Shown here one piece after another: positions 12,116 through 23,616 of a stretch of 64,000 bases of DNA (positions are counted from its first letter, which is position 1; each line of letters opens with the position of its first letter). The notes beneath the pieces are model-generated. The model was not told where the DNA came from and searched no databases. It saw nothing but the letters and a program-made list of their open reading frames with translations. The stretch spans positions 41,272,494 through 41,336,493 of the forward strand of contig NC_053045.1 in assembly GCF_003473485.1 (NCBI RefSeq), written 5' to 3'. This DNA comes from Medicago truncatula (Eukaryota > Streptophyta > Magnoliopsida > Fabales > Fabaceae). The position numbers were made by a program, and so were the translations under genes.

Positions 12116-12330
12116 TATTGGAATTTTGGATGACAGCATTTGATGATAAAAATGGAAAAATGGAAGATTTGTGCCATATGTTGACAAAGTATGTGTTGCC
12201 TATGTTTCTGGTAAAAAGAATTTTGTGTATGGGCAACAAGTATCTAACACGCTTATACTACAATTGAACACTGTCTCATGACTAATTGGTTACAAAAAAA
12301 TTCCTAATAAAAAGTTACAAAATTCTATGA
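12116..12330 (+). repeat. diverged direct duplication, copy 1
   Basis: Begins tattggaattttggatg and matches 13401-13620 in the same order through aaagtatgtgttrcct, gcaacaagtat and tctcatgact. Divergence and indels are considerable, so the duplication is old. No coding sense is visible. Confidence 0.6.
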
Positions 12331-13112
12331 AAGAGTTGTTAGTTGGACTCGTTCTTGTAATTTATTAATGTTTGAATTGATAATGCTATGAAAGAGTGTT
12401 TGAATGGGATGATGCGAGCTTTTTCCGATCTATGAAATCTAAAGACTCTAAAATTAGATATGTCTGCTTTGAATATCAATACTCCACCTCAGATGCTTAA
12501 CATAGAAATATAAAAAAAAAAGAAATAGTATAAAGATGGAAAGACAATGTTTTGAGATGGTGAAGAATGTACATGATACACTTCAAGATGGTGCAATTTT
12601 TTGAGTTGGTAGAGTTGTCTCTTAATAAATCGGTTTTAGAAGTCATATTTTTTTATAGATGATTATAACGAGGAATATGATTTGTACTAAAACTTTGCAC
12701 TTATCAAATAATCACTAAGTCGTTTCTATCATTCATAAATGCATTCAAACAAGATAGACGACAACATCTATCTCAGATTCAGTTTCACTCAATAAAATGA
12801 ACCAAGTATCAGGGCGAAAATACCAACCAACTTGAGTGTATCATCAAAACTCTTCATTATAAATTGAACTAAATCTCAAGGGCAAATCGACTAACCATAT
12901 TTGCTACCCGATAGTATATCACCCTACTTTTGCATCATATGTGTTATGTTTGAATTCAACCTTAAAAATGTAACAACGTTAAAACTTTTGAAAAAAGACT
13001 CCATAGTTATAGTTTATTGTGATTCTATCCGATTCGAAGAATTAATCACTATTTATTCAATTTACACTCTCAAAGAAAAATATTTTTTGTCAAATAACTT
13101 TTTTTTTTGAGC

Positions 13113-13245
13113 AATTTTGTCAAATAACTCAGTGACTAAAAATTGACCTCTTAAGATGAATAAGTTGAGTGTCTGAGGTCGAAACCGGTCCCTACATATA
13201 TTATGTAATATTCATATCAACTCAGCTATACTATTCACATAGACA
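13113..13245 (-). mobile_element. tRNA-derived SINE
   Basis: Minus-strand relative of the 11748 SINE: read in reverse it has a box-A-like tagctgagttgatatgaata, a box-B-like ggtttcgacctc, the tagtcactgagttatttgac end and an A-rich tail at the low-coordinate side (the T-run at 13099-13108). The target duplication is unclear. Confidence 0.6.
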
Positions 13246-13400
13246 GGAAAAACATATTAAATCTACATATGAATATCAATTATGCTATTATATTTTTTTA
13301 ATCAAATATAATAACAACGTGAGAAAGTGGTCATAAACTCAACATATAACTTTTGGACATATCCAATTATATTGTTTTAAATTCAATTTTTTTTTATTTT

Positions 13401-13620
13401 TCTATTGGAATTTTGGATGCCAGCATAAACATTTGGTGATAAATAATAAAAATGGAAAACAGAAAGATTTGGGCAATCAATAGAAAAAGTATGTGTTACC
13501 TGTATTTTTGGTTAGACAATTATTTGTGTGGGCGCAACAAGTATGAAACACGGGGATACATTGAACATTATATTTGTCTCATGACTTATTGCTTACAATC
13601 CCTTTTTATTTTTACTTCCC
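13401..13620 (+). repeat. diverged direct duplication, copy 2
   Basis: Second copy of the 12116-12330 block, about 1.28 kb away. The SINE at 13113-13245 lies between the copies. Confidence 0.6.
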
Positions 13621-13889
13621 TTCTTCCTCACAAAAGGTTATAATTCTATTTGATTTGATGCAACGAGAAAGGATGACAAAGTAGTAATAAGTTTTTATGT
13701 AAGTTTGATTCTTCGTTCTTGTAATGTACTATTGTCTAAATTGATAATGAAATCGATTGAATGCCACGGGTTAGAGTCTCTTTTAGCTTAATTAACACAT
13801 TTTCATCCTACAAAAATGCAAAAAAAATGTTAAAATTTCTCTTCTCTCATCAAGATTTGTTAACTCCCATACAAATTGACGAAAATACC

Positions 13890-14212
13890 TAAACGTGAAT
13901 TAAGTCATGCAGGTGTTATACTCAGCGTGAGTTAAGTCACTATGAGATTACAACATGAATGAATGAGTTAAGTCACTATGGGATACAACCTGTGTAAGTT
14001 AAGTCACTGGGATTACAACCTAAGTGAATTAAGTCACTCTGGGATACAACCTGCGTGAGTTAAGTCACTCTTAGTTAACTCACGCTGAAAGTACTGATCG
14101 TGACTTAACTCACTCAAATTGTAATATCGGAGTGACTTAACTCACTCAGGTTGTAATCCATAGTGACTTAACTCACGCTGGGTATAACACCTATGTGACT
14201 TAAGTCACGTTT
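13890..14212. repeat. fold-back array of about 31-bp units
   Basis: The left arm holds six units with the core ttaagtca at 13900, 13932, 13968, 13999, 14029 and 14060. The right arm holds four inverted units with the core tgacttaa at 14101, 14133, 14164 and 14196. A typical unit reads gtgagttaagtcact followed by a gggatacaacct-like spacer. The outer edges are near-perfect reverse complements over about 50 bp (aaacgtga..ttaagtca at the left and tgacttaagtcacgttt at the right). The centre is near 14075-14095. It could form a long hairpin or many alternative short ones. No ORF or target duplication was found. It is probably a fold-back transposon or a MITE with internal repeats. Confidence 0.85.
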
Positions 14213-16153
14213 GAATTCAATCATAAAAATGCAGTATAAAGTACAAGTTTTGATGAGATCATAGGTTCTTATTGATGACAATATCTAACATTTATACTAT
14301 TAACGCGCCATTAAATTTTGTTTTTATACTTAGAAAGTTAGTTTGGGAACATAAAGACTAATAGTTCTCAACAATGATTCACTTTTCTTCAAGCAATCAC
14401 ACCAAAGAAGGAACTATGTCCCTCATCTATGAGTTTCTTAACTACTTCAAAAAAAAAGTGTTAAATATGGTGTTTTGAGTGTTTGAGCTACTAAAGTAAG
14501 ATATACATAAACATGAAATATAAAGACAGAACGATAAAAACGTGTGAAATAGTTTGCTTAACTGATTGCATGTGTAAAACATTAATTAGTTCATTATTTA
14601 TAGGCAAACACTAGTTCTAGGGGGAAAATCAATGTGGCCTACAAAATATAGCCTTGCTCATTTATTTACGGAGATGATTAATGAATCATCTTGTTTCTAG
14701 GGATATGAGGCGCCCCAAGTTTGACTTGATTTTCCAATTTCATTGTAGTTGCTGTTGTTCTTATCCACATATTTGAAACTCTCGTAATGTGGTTTCATGC
14801 TCTTAGGTTTGTTTGGTTAGTAATGTGATAAACATGGAAAACGGGTAAATTTTTTGATTGTCAAGTTTTACTAAATTTTGACTGATCCTAATACCTCCAC
14901 GACCTTCGTAGACCTCAATACACTTGATATAGATTTGTCACACATATATGTGGTTGTATTTGCACTCGCCTAACCTTCAATCGACTGAGGGGAGTTCTTC
15001 CCACCCTAAAGTAGTACTTGATAATCAAGAACGAATTGTGCATCATCAAGATATGCCTAATGTAAGTAATATAAATGTTGCCAAGTCAATTTTTGTCGAT
15101 GGTAAAAATCCAAATCTCAATTATTCATGATAATAAATTTTTGCAAAGTTTTTGGAAGAGGGAGTTAGGTCGATTGATGTAATAACATAACATTATCTCA
15201 TTTGGCGATAATGCAACTTTTTTTTGGGTAGTGACGATAATATGTAACTAAAGATGAGATAACTTTGGATACATAAGTTATAAAAGGAGCAAGCTTAAAA
15301 AAAAAATATTTGAAATTAAGTAGAACGCTAGATATTTTTGTAAAAGAATTACATTTATTTTATAAAAAAGAAGTATGTATATTTTAATAAAAGAAAAACA
15401 AGAATATAATTCAAAATTTTCTAAATACAAATGATATTAATATTCTCCTAGTTGAAAGAAGAAAACAAATCTTATATCCACCAAATTTCTCGCCATTGAT
15501 TAATCAGTATTACATGACGGTTAATACTTCGTACTTATAACATGGTTATAAACAATTTTATTTAAAAAAACTTAACAGTAGTTTTGATCTCCTAACTTAC
15601 CATGCTGACACAAATAGTCCATTCATCCATCATACTCGAAAGTTGTGATATGACATTTTTTTAATTATTTTTTTATGTATGTCAATGTCAAAGAAAACTA
15701 TACACTAAGCTCCCCTAACCTTTGAGAGTTAGCTTTCCCCGTGTGTAAGCAACATTTGTCTCTCGTTTTTCTCTGCAATATCTGTTATTATTATGACTTT
15801 GGTTGATGGCTAGATTGATTTGATTATTAAAATAAAAATGCACCAAGAAAAGAAGAGAAAAGGTAAGGATATATGCAAAGTCGATTTGCCAACCTGTAAA
15901 GCCGTCTTGTTTGTCATGTAGCTATCAAAGAAAAAGAAGTGGTCGAAGGAAACAAGCTTTCTTGTATACGATAAATATAAAAAATTAGTTTTTATTTATT
16001 TCTTATTTACAAAATATATATATCCCTGCTTATTGCAATGCTGCAGGCGGAATGATAAGGGAGAGACTGTTGTTAGTTGGAAGCCATTATCTCATTTTCT
16101 TTAGTGTCCATTTGATTGCTAAAAAACAAAATTGTGTTTAACAATATTTTTTA
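14213..16153. other. intergenic, nothing recognised
   Basis: AT-rich, with only short unassignable reading frames. No repeat structure or RNA gene stood out. Confidence 0.45.
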
Positions 16154-16439
16154 GGATTAAATAAGTTTTTATCTTTATAAAAGTATTAAATTTTAATTTT
16201 AGTTCATATAAAAATTGTCACAAATTTTAGTCTCCTAAATATTTTTTCGTCACTATCTTTAATCCTTCACATTTTTAATGAATTTTTCCATAGATGTTTT
16301 GAATATTACAACAATCTCTTGTACAAAAAATATATATATATTTTTTAACAAAACATGAATTAAATATGAATATTTAAATGCTAATAACTTTAAAATGTTG
16401 ATTATTTTTAACAAAATATTTATGCTTATATGCGAATTC

Positions 16440-18252
16440 CATTTTGGCTAGAGGTGAGGATTGTTGGTGTATGGTACCACGACTTTTGTTGGGATTTAGG
16501 GTTGTTGTTTCCGTTGTGGTTGGTATGTGGAGGTCTAGCTTTTGTGTTCTTATATAGGAGGGTTTGTTTGTTTTCGAGTGGAAGGTTGTGGTGAGGGGTT
16601 GATATTGCTACTGCTCATTGATGGGATAAATCCGCAAGTGCACGGTTTACCGAAGTAGTAATAAAGAGTATCGTTTCGACATGGAGTTATGAATTTAATC
16701 AACTTCTATGAATGATTAGAAGAGAGTTTTAGTTGAAAAGTTGAGAGTTTTAACGGTTTGAAAATAACAATAAAAAGCGTCTTGGGATAATTGGTTCGTC
16801 ATTTTGACAATTCCTTCACAAACCAAACCGTAAACCTAGAACTTTATGTTGGACCTATTTTCTAAAGACAAGTTTCTCTTTAGCCTATCACATCTCCTTT
16901 CGGTTTCAGTGAGTGTGTTTCTCTAGCAACCACATCTATTCTCATGGTTGATTGCTATTGAAATCCTTGAAGCACAAAACTTTATTGTCTCAACGTTTGC
17001 TAGACTATTCTTGTGTTTTGCAATCCTTGTCTAATTTCACTTGTTCCAATATCAAAATTTCATCTTTCGATACTTCGCTTGATATTTGTGATTATGAATT
17101 AACAGCTATCAACCCTCGCCTTTCGGTTTATTGATTTAATACTTGTTGATTCATTATTAAAACGGTGAAATAGATTTACATAAAATTAGGGTTCGAAGCT
17201 TGGTTTGATGGGGTTAGTTCATTAAACTCATTCAACAATCCCAAGATAAGAAGTCTACTCACTCATGTTCATTGTAGACATAGAAGTGAAGAAGAAGAAG
17301 AACATGAAAGAAAATAAATAAATAAAAAGGAGAACTTTTATTCAAAGAAATAATTGTCACTTATAATTTCAGAGAACAATAGATGATTTGATATGTTTGC
17401 TAGCTACTCTATTTATAGTTTACAACTACTTAAGCCCCAAGAAATACATCAGTAGAATGTTCCACAAGAAACTATGGGCTTTAGGTCATAAATAAACTAA
17501 ATAGGCAGCTTGTCGAAGAAGTAAAAGCAGCAAAAGGGGATGTTGTTGTGTTGGCACGACCGTGTGGCTGGAGGCACGGGCCGTGCCAACTCTCTGACTT
17601 GGCCATTTGCCTTCAAACTTTGATGGCATGGCCATGCCGTTGTTTGGCGCGGCCATGCCTGATATTTTTGCACATAATCTTCATATTTTTGGCCCTAATC
17701 AGCTCCAAATCTCATTTCTTTTGCTCCAAGACTTGATCTTTAAAATACTTGTTCCTGAAATTAAATAACTTCCAATTGAAGTAAAATAGTTCTAAAAAGA
17801 AAATAAAATCACATAAAATCTAAATAAAATAGACTCAAATAATATATTAAAAACACTAATTATTGACTCATCACTCATCAGACTTTTGTTGATGTTCTGG
17901 TTTTTGTTTGCTTTTTGTTCAAAGTTTTTGGTAGATGCAATGGGTTGCGGGTGTGGGTAGATTTTAGTTGTCTTTTGGTGTTGGGGTTTGGGCAATTGTT
18001 ATTGTCGCTATGAGTTTGTGTTGTTCGATTGTTTTGTGATATTGTTTGGGTGTCGTTGGTAGCTCTTTATGAGTTGACCAGTTTGACTTTTAGTTGGGGT
18101 CTTATAAACAGACTTTATGTGCATGTGTCCCTCTTTTTTGAATGTTCGGTCTATATATGATGTTTGTTGCTTTATAGTTTTCTCTTTTCTTGTCTTTGTT
18201 TGTCTTGAACAAAGGCTTGTTATCAATCAATAACTTTAGGATTAAAAAAAAA
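16440..18252 (+). mobile_element. LINE 3' end, interrupted by a solo LTR
   Basis: Plus-strand GT-rich sequence with no coding capacity, running from about 16440 to the solo LTR and resuming at 17879. It ends in a typical plant LINE 3' terminus (tgtctttgtttgtcttgaac, then caataactttagg) and an A-run at 18244-18252. I call it a 3' UTR-type LINE fragment from composition and the poly-A end; no protein domain supports it. Confidence 0.45.
16619..17873. mobile_element. solo LTR (1,255 bp) with 5-bp target duplication
   Basis: The element starts tgatgggataaatccgcaag and ends ttattgactcatca, so it has TG..CA termini. The bases before and after are both ctcat (16614-16618 and 17874-17878), a perfect 5-bp duplication. 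No internal domain, primer-binding site or second LTR is present, so it is best explained as a solo LTR left by unequal recombination. The opening (aagtgcacggtttaccgaag) resembles a widespread plant LTR type. A GC-richer patch at 17545-17660 contains several gcacggccgtgcc-like motifs. Confidence 0.8.
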
Positions 18253-18508
18253 GCTTAAAAATCATATTTAATTCGTCATTTGTTAAAAAAAAAAAAAAAA
18301 AGCTTTTGCAAGTTAAATTTCTATAATGTAGTAAATCAGATTGCAAAAAGTTATTCAAAATTTCAAAAGATACACATGAATTTTCTTAAAAGTAAGCACC
18401 AAATGTGATGATGGAAAATATTTGAGGACTAAAACTTTATGAAAAGTTTTATAGGTACTAGAAGGTAAAATTTAAAAATTTTAACGCAACCGAAAATGTG
18501 TTTGACCC

Positions 18509-19032
18509 TATTTTTTTATACCTTAATTGATATAGAAATTGTTCATGGAACTAGACAAAACAGGTAGTAAGAGATTTGACAAAGACCAAATTTCTTGTCC
18601 TTCATTGAATTAAGAGACAACTTTTTGTCGAGACTATTAAAATACCCTTTTTATTTTCCAATATACTTTTTGTTTTGTTGACACAAGTAAAACGATATCC
18701 ATTCATTCAAATTGATAGAATACATCAGAGACAATAATATGATCAATATCGCTAAAAACGTAAAGGGTGAATTTGCGAACAAACTCACAACACCCAAAAT
18801 GCATACAAATAATATGATAAAATCTAAATCATCAAAATGCCCATTCTTTTGGATCTGCAACGTTGACGTCCAAATCATTGATTGAATCTGTGATTGTCTG
18901 AAGTTGATCTTTCAATAAAAACGAAACGAACACCGCACAACAAGATGCGAAATCAAACAACGTCGCACAAGGCGACAAACAACACAACGCCGCACACAGA
19001 CGACGAAATCACGAAAAAACACAAAAGAAAAA

Positions 19033-19073
<41 letters not shown>

Positions 19074-20140
19074 AAATCACTTATTTAGATTAAAAGAAAG
19101 AGAAATCGAACTTAAAAAAAAAGTGAAGTTTCTCTCACTAAAAAATTAGAGTCAGCAAAAGTCGTAACTATATATCCTATACTACCCAATATAATGTTAT
19201 ATTGGAAAGATCCATTATCCCTCCAATATAAAAGATGTTATCTCTCTATCTCTCGAGTATAGTTCTATCATATACTATTATATATAATACTTCCTGTTTT
19301 GGGAATCAAACACACTTTTAAAGTTCATAGCTAGTAATGACATTGCAATAAACAAATGGGTTTTGAAAGTTTCTATCTTTTTAAAGAGGTTTTGAAAGGG
19401 TCTATTGCTTTGTTATACTTAAAATTATTAAATTATCAAACTCTATGGCTTTAGACTAAATAAATGGGTTGAAATATTCTACGAAATCGTTAGAATTATA
19501 GTATATTCACGATATACAAGTTATAACTTATTTTTATTGCCATTAGACTAAACAAATGGGGTTTGAAATGTTCTCATGTCTAGTGTTTATTTTCTTTATC
19601 CGGTATCGAGTCTAAGATCAACTAATTTGAGGGAGTCAATTTTACTGTCCACTTTTGAGACTCATTTAATAAGAAGACAAATCAATACCACTGAAACAAT
19701 CCGAGTTGTCTTTTGTGTATACTTACATTAACCAATTCGTTAATTACATTTGATAGGCATTTCTTTAGAGCTCATAATAATTTATGAGTTTAATAAACAA
19801 TTTTGCACACACAACAAATCAAAACATTGATGTGGCGATTCTAAATATTTTGATTGGTTATGTGTGTAAAACTGTTTTGGACCATCAACCCACCACAATT
19901 AAACTCATAATTTATTTATATTGCCATTATCCTGAACAATTTTTTTTGAAATGTTCTACTACTTTGTTTAAACTTTCTCTCATAGGCATGTATCTGTCAC
20001 ATTGTCTCGGGTCCTTGATGTTGATATATTACTTTAAATTTTAAAGTAAGGGAAGGGAAATACATCAAGACAAAAAAAAAAACTACAGACGACGATGTGT
20101 AATGTCTACCAAAGCATGACTACATTGAGGAAGAGAATTC
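18509..20140. other. intergenic, one TA microsatellite, no gene recognised
   Basis: AT-rich sequence. A pure TA run occupies 19037-19071. The short frame just upstream of it (18894-19036) is Lys/Thr/Asn-rich and runs straight into the TA repeat, so I do not treat it as a gene. Confidence 0.5.
19037..19071. repeat. (TA)n microsatellite
   Basis: About 35 bp of uninterrupted TA repeats. Confidence 0.95.
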
Positions 20141-21400
20141 TTACAAATCTTCATGGAGACATTCGAGGTAGCACATGTGACTGGCTAGCCGATCTGCATA
20201 ATCATGGCATTCGAAAGAGTATGACAAAAGAAGAAATCCATTCCAAATACTGAAATTGTCAAATCTCTTTGATGAAAGGGTGATGGAGAGAAGTTCCTTA
20301 TACAACCAAGTACACAATTGTAGAGAGTCTGACTCAATAACTATTAGCGCAGCAATGGAAGCTTGTTCAAGAAGCAACAATAACAGAAACAATTATTAGG
20401 GTTTTTAGGGTTGATGATTTTGTGAATCAGAGAGAACGAGAAGAAAGCGTAAGTGAATAGAATTGATAAAATGAAATGTATTATTGAGATATGAAAATTG
20501 TACAAGGAATGAACTTATAACAAGCATGTGTTAGGTTACTTGAAGCACAAGTAAAGTAACAACCCTAACTCTTATTTTCTAAACTCTAACCAACTTGTAA
20601 CAAACTAAAATCAAAGTGTGATTAATCAACTAAACATGATTATCACTAATGTAAACTTGAATTAACAACTAAACTAACAATAACAACATTGTTGAACCCT
20701 TGAGAGTTGAGCCATTGCTAAGCGAAAACCATTGAAAATGGCGTAAAACTTGACCAACAAACTAGAATGAATCCCGATGAAGCCTGTGTCTAACCAGCAG
20801 CACAATAATTGTTGCACATATTTCCACTAAACCCATATCTACTTTAGGATTGTTGAGGAAGTTGTCATCGATATTGCCTTCGATGGTGTTACCAATGGAG
20901 ATCCAAGCAACAAGGCGCAACTGTTTCTGCAAATTAGAGCCTGTAAAAACATGCAAAAAGAATCAACAATAGGAGTGGATTTGACTAAGATATTTCTAGT
21001 TAGTCCAATTGTTATTATTAATTTATCTTTTAAACTCAAGTATTTTTAATTCGAGAGGTTCAACCTCATTTTTCATTTACAGGCCCCGTTCAAAACCAGA
21101 GCATAGAGCATAGATGCCACTTGTTATTACTAAACCATTTACATACTTCCAAATAAACCAGCAGGTTACTACTATAGTATAAACAAAGGAAGTGACATGC
21201 ATAGTTAACAAGTTAATGAATTCAACTAAGGAATACAAGGTGGAAGAAGAAAAGAGTTGAGCATCCCAATATAGAGTAGGAATTAGGGCAATCCCTGGAT
21301 AAATGAGCAAGATTCTCATAAGCAGCAGTACACCTTTTACAAGGGAATCTAAAGTTAAGTGCTACATAAGCCGGAAGACATTAGTAGGAAGACTCATGAA
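20141..21400 (-). mobile_element. LINE remnant: zf-RVT, spacer and RNase H-like domain
   Basis: On the minus strand, near 21290-21370, one frame gives PCKRCTAAYENLAHLSRDCP, a zf-RVT Cys/His motif. The next part (21077-21290) carries a hydrophobic spacer with CWFIWKYVN, like the WxIWKxRN segment that follows zf-RVT in plant LINEs. Downstream, GNIDDNFLNNPKVDMGLVE (near 20830-20890) and ASIAALIVIESDSLQL with a later CHDYADRLAS (20141-20370) are RNase H-like (RVT_3) landmarks. Frames are broken and the RNase H part is interrupted at about 20400-20690. It is an inactive fossil. Confidence 0.7.
20395..20690 (-). mobile_element. insertion inside the LINE RNase H region (LTR-like)
   Basis: The LINE reading sense stops at about 20690 and resumes at about 20380. 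The inserted stretch on the minus strand resembles a Copia-type LTR (ttgtacaattttcatatctc followed by a pyrimidine-rich ttctcgttctctctg segment). The 10-bp aacaataaca occurs on both sides and may be the target duplication, but TG..CA ends do not fit it exactly. Ends are uncertain. Confidence 0.35.
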
Positions 21401-21423
21401 CAACCAACAATCAAAGTACTTAA

Positions 21424-21768
21424 TAGGTTTTTCAGCACTTTTGACCTCTAACTTTGAAAAATAGCGATTTTGGTCCCTATTTAAAAAGTTACTCATGATG
21501 GGCTATTTTCATAAAAGAGGCTAAACATATGACCGTATTTGTCATAAGGTCATTATTTAAGAAAACCCACAAAAAGAAACTTTGTTTTTAAAAATACAAG
21601 TCAAATACATGTAAATATCATAACTACACAATTTTCAATATAAAAATTACTACTTTTGGATGCTTAAACAATGTATTAAGGACATTTGTTAGCATTTTTT
21701 TTAATAGGGTGCCAAAATCGTTTTTTTTTCCTTCAAAAGTTAGGGGGCCAAAAGTGTTGAAAAAACTA
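21424..21768. mobile_element. inverted-repeat MITE
   Basis: Left end taggtttttcagcacttttg and right end caaaagtgttgaaaaaacta are near-perfect reverse complements. Pairing continues inward (gcgattttggtcc against ggtgccaaaatcg). There is no coding capacity. The flanks are both TA-rich (cttaa before, tttaa after) and the target duplication is not certain. Confidence 0.65.
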
Positions 21769-22429
21769 TTTAATATTCTCTGGCAATTTAGATTTCCAAA
21801 TCCAATTTTAACTAGAGTGATGAAAGAGGATCAAAGCAAAGTGCAACCAAATTTATTTAGTGTTAATAAGATTTTATTGAATAAATATCAGCATTAAATG
21901 GCCCCAAATAATGATATAATAATGTTTTCACCTAAAAATAATTGTTTTGGTAGTTAAACTCGGCAAGTATGCGATTAGAACAGTTAGGAGAGGGAGCCTC
22001 TTAGTCAAGTAAAGGATAAGCGATGCATGGGCAGCCGAGTGAAGAACAGGCAATGTAGGGCAGCCGAGTGAGAGATCCGATTCTTTCTCAAGGCCACTGA
22101 CACAAAACGTGGGTTGTTGGAGACTCAAAACTAGGTCAAAGACATAGTGGAATTAGATGATGAAGCATAACACACGATTTGTTGACCTCAATGCTAATAA
22201 CCGCTATAAGGAATGAGAAACTAGACACGATCAATAGTGAAGCTGCACATAAATCCTTCTCAACATGATTTACATGCTCGATACCCTTCTCATGGTGAAC
22301 CTCCTCACAATTATCCTATGTTGATCCAGCAGTTTTCTAGAATTTGCACATTCTTTTTGGTGGAATTGTGACATATTTAGCCGTCATAGTCGGTTTCTTC
22401 TCCTTATCATCTTTTGTTTTTCGATCTTG

Positions 22430-22690
22430 CTACACAAAAGAATGCAACTTATTGCAATGATGAACAAAATGATCAATTGTTTGGCAATTGTTATAATAAT
22501 CAAGTAATCTATCATAAACAATCTCCACATAAAAAGCAAAATCTTCTCTTTCTACCAAGATTTCATCAAAGATGCGTTTTGATAGGTCAAGATCTACATG
22601 AACCCTAGCATAGTGTCCGAAAGCATGGTTATGTGTTGCATCGTCAGTTTTTAATGGTGTGTCTATCCCACTAGCAATCTCAAATACTTA
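22430..22690 (-). mobile_element. DUF4283/zinc-knuckle fragment (LINE ORF1-like)
   Basis: On the minus strand one open frame of about 85 codons gives EIASGIDTPLKTDDATHNHA, then FGHYARVHVDLDLSKRIFDE, ILVEREDFAFYVEIVYDRLL and a CxxxxxFxxHC-like end. This matches the DUF4283 plus zf-CCHC_4 arrangement of the Gag-like first ORF in plant LINEs. The usual first knuckle Cys is present (NNC) but the domain is truncated at both sides. It is a fragment. Confidence 0.65.
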
Positions 22691-23477
22691 TTTATTATCT
22701 TTTAATCAAATAAATCATTATGATGAATTTCTAAAGATTTTTCCTTTGTATCAAGTTCTCAAACTTATATTTTTCTTCTAATAAATAATCTTCATCTCTT
22801 GGTTTCTAACACGACTAACCTCACTTAGGGATAGAAACAAGACTTTCATCTTAAAAGTAATTAGCCCCATCTGAAAAATGTGTTTAGAGCAATGGAAACT
22901 CATTGGGTTTCTATATATGATGCCACCCTTTACGTTCTCTATCTTATAGTTATTTTTTTTTTTTAAATTTAATATTTAGTTAAAGGACCGACTCATTCGA
23001 AAGATCAATCCCACCATCTATTATCTGGGGGTTTGAAATAAAGCTAGAGTCAAATTCTGTACAGACTAGAACACATAAATTGACATCAAAAAAATTTAAA
23101 ATATGAAAATTTAAGATGAACACACTCCAAACTTTCAAGTCAGTACCATGGTTAAAAAATTAAAAGTTTCTATAAGCAATGCTCAAAAGATTTGTATGCA
23201 TAAGTTAAATAATAACTATTTTTTTTTAAGACGAAATCACTTGTACCAGGAATTAGTTAGAGACAAACACAGCACTATGTAAACCAAAAAAGAGAAACAC
23301 AGCACTATATAGATATGTGTAATACATCTTATCTCTGTGGATATATGTAGATATATAAATTAATTGCACTAGTTGCACACTTGCACGTACTCTGAATTGA
23401 AGGTGTAGTTGTGAGTTACGCACGCATAAACCACCAGTCAAAGTCAACTCTTTAGATCAGATTTTAATATCCGAACA
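22691..23477. other. intergenic / MYB upstream region
   Basis: No coding similarity seen. The last few hundred bases are the distal promoter of the downstream MYB gene. Confidence 0.5.
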
Positions 23478-23505
23478 ACCAACCAATTACCAACCTAGTA
23501 TATAT
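23478..23505 (+). promoter_or_regulatory. paired AC elements and TATA box of the MYB gene
   Basis: Two copies of accaacc (AC-II type MYB-binding element) lie at 23478-23484 and 23489-23495, 11 bp apart or about one helical turn. A tatatat box follows at 23499-23505, about 112 bp before the MYB start codon. AC elements are known targets of phenylpropanoid MYBs, including subgroup 4 repressors, so auto- or cross-regulation is plausible but inferred. Confidence 0.45.
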
Positions 23506-23616
23506 GCATGCATAATTTCCCCTTATTATATTAATTTCAACTTAGAACTTAGGAGTACACAAACCCTCCCAGATTCTCTCTCTCCTCCCTTATAATTTCT
23601 TCCAGATTTACATAGA

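Larger units (their letters stand above)
16154..18508. mobile_element. long inverted-repeat (MULE-type) element split by later insertions
   Basis: The left arm (about 16154-16440, starting ggattaaataagttttta) pairs with the reverse complement of the right arm (about 18252-18508, ending gtgtttgaccc). Shared segments include the aaattttagtc..ctaaatattttt block and gaattaaatatga. The flanks are tatttttta at 16145-16153 and tattttttt at 18509-18517, a 9-bp duplication with one mismatch, which fits Mutator-like elements. The centre is occupied by a LINE 3' end and a solo LTR. Before those insertions the element would have been about 0.55 kb. Confidence 0.6.

Noticed and set aside
13890..14212. CRISPR-like array
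   Set aside because: Spacers are themselves similar to each other, half the units are inverted, and the genome is a plant.
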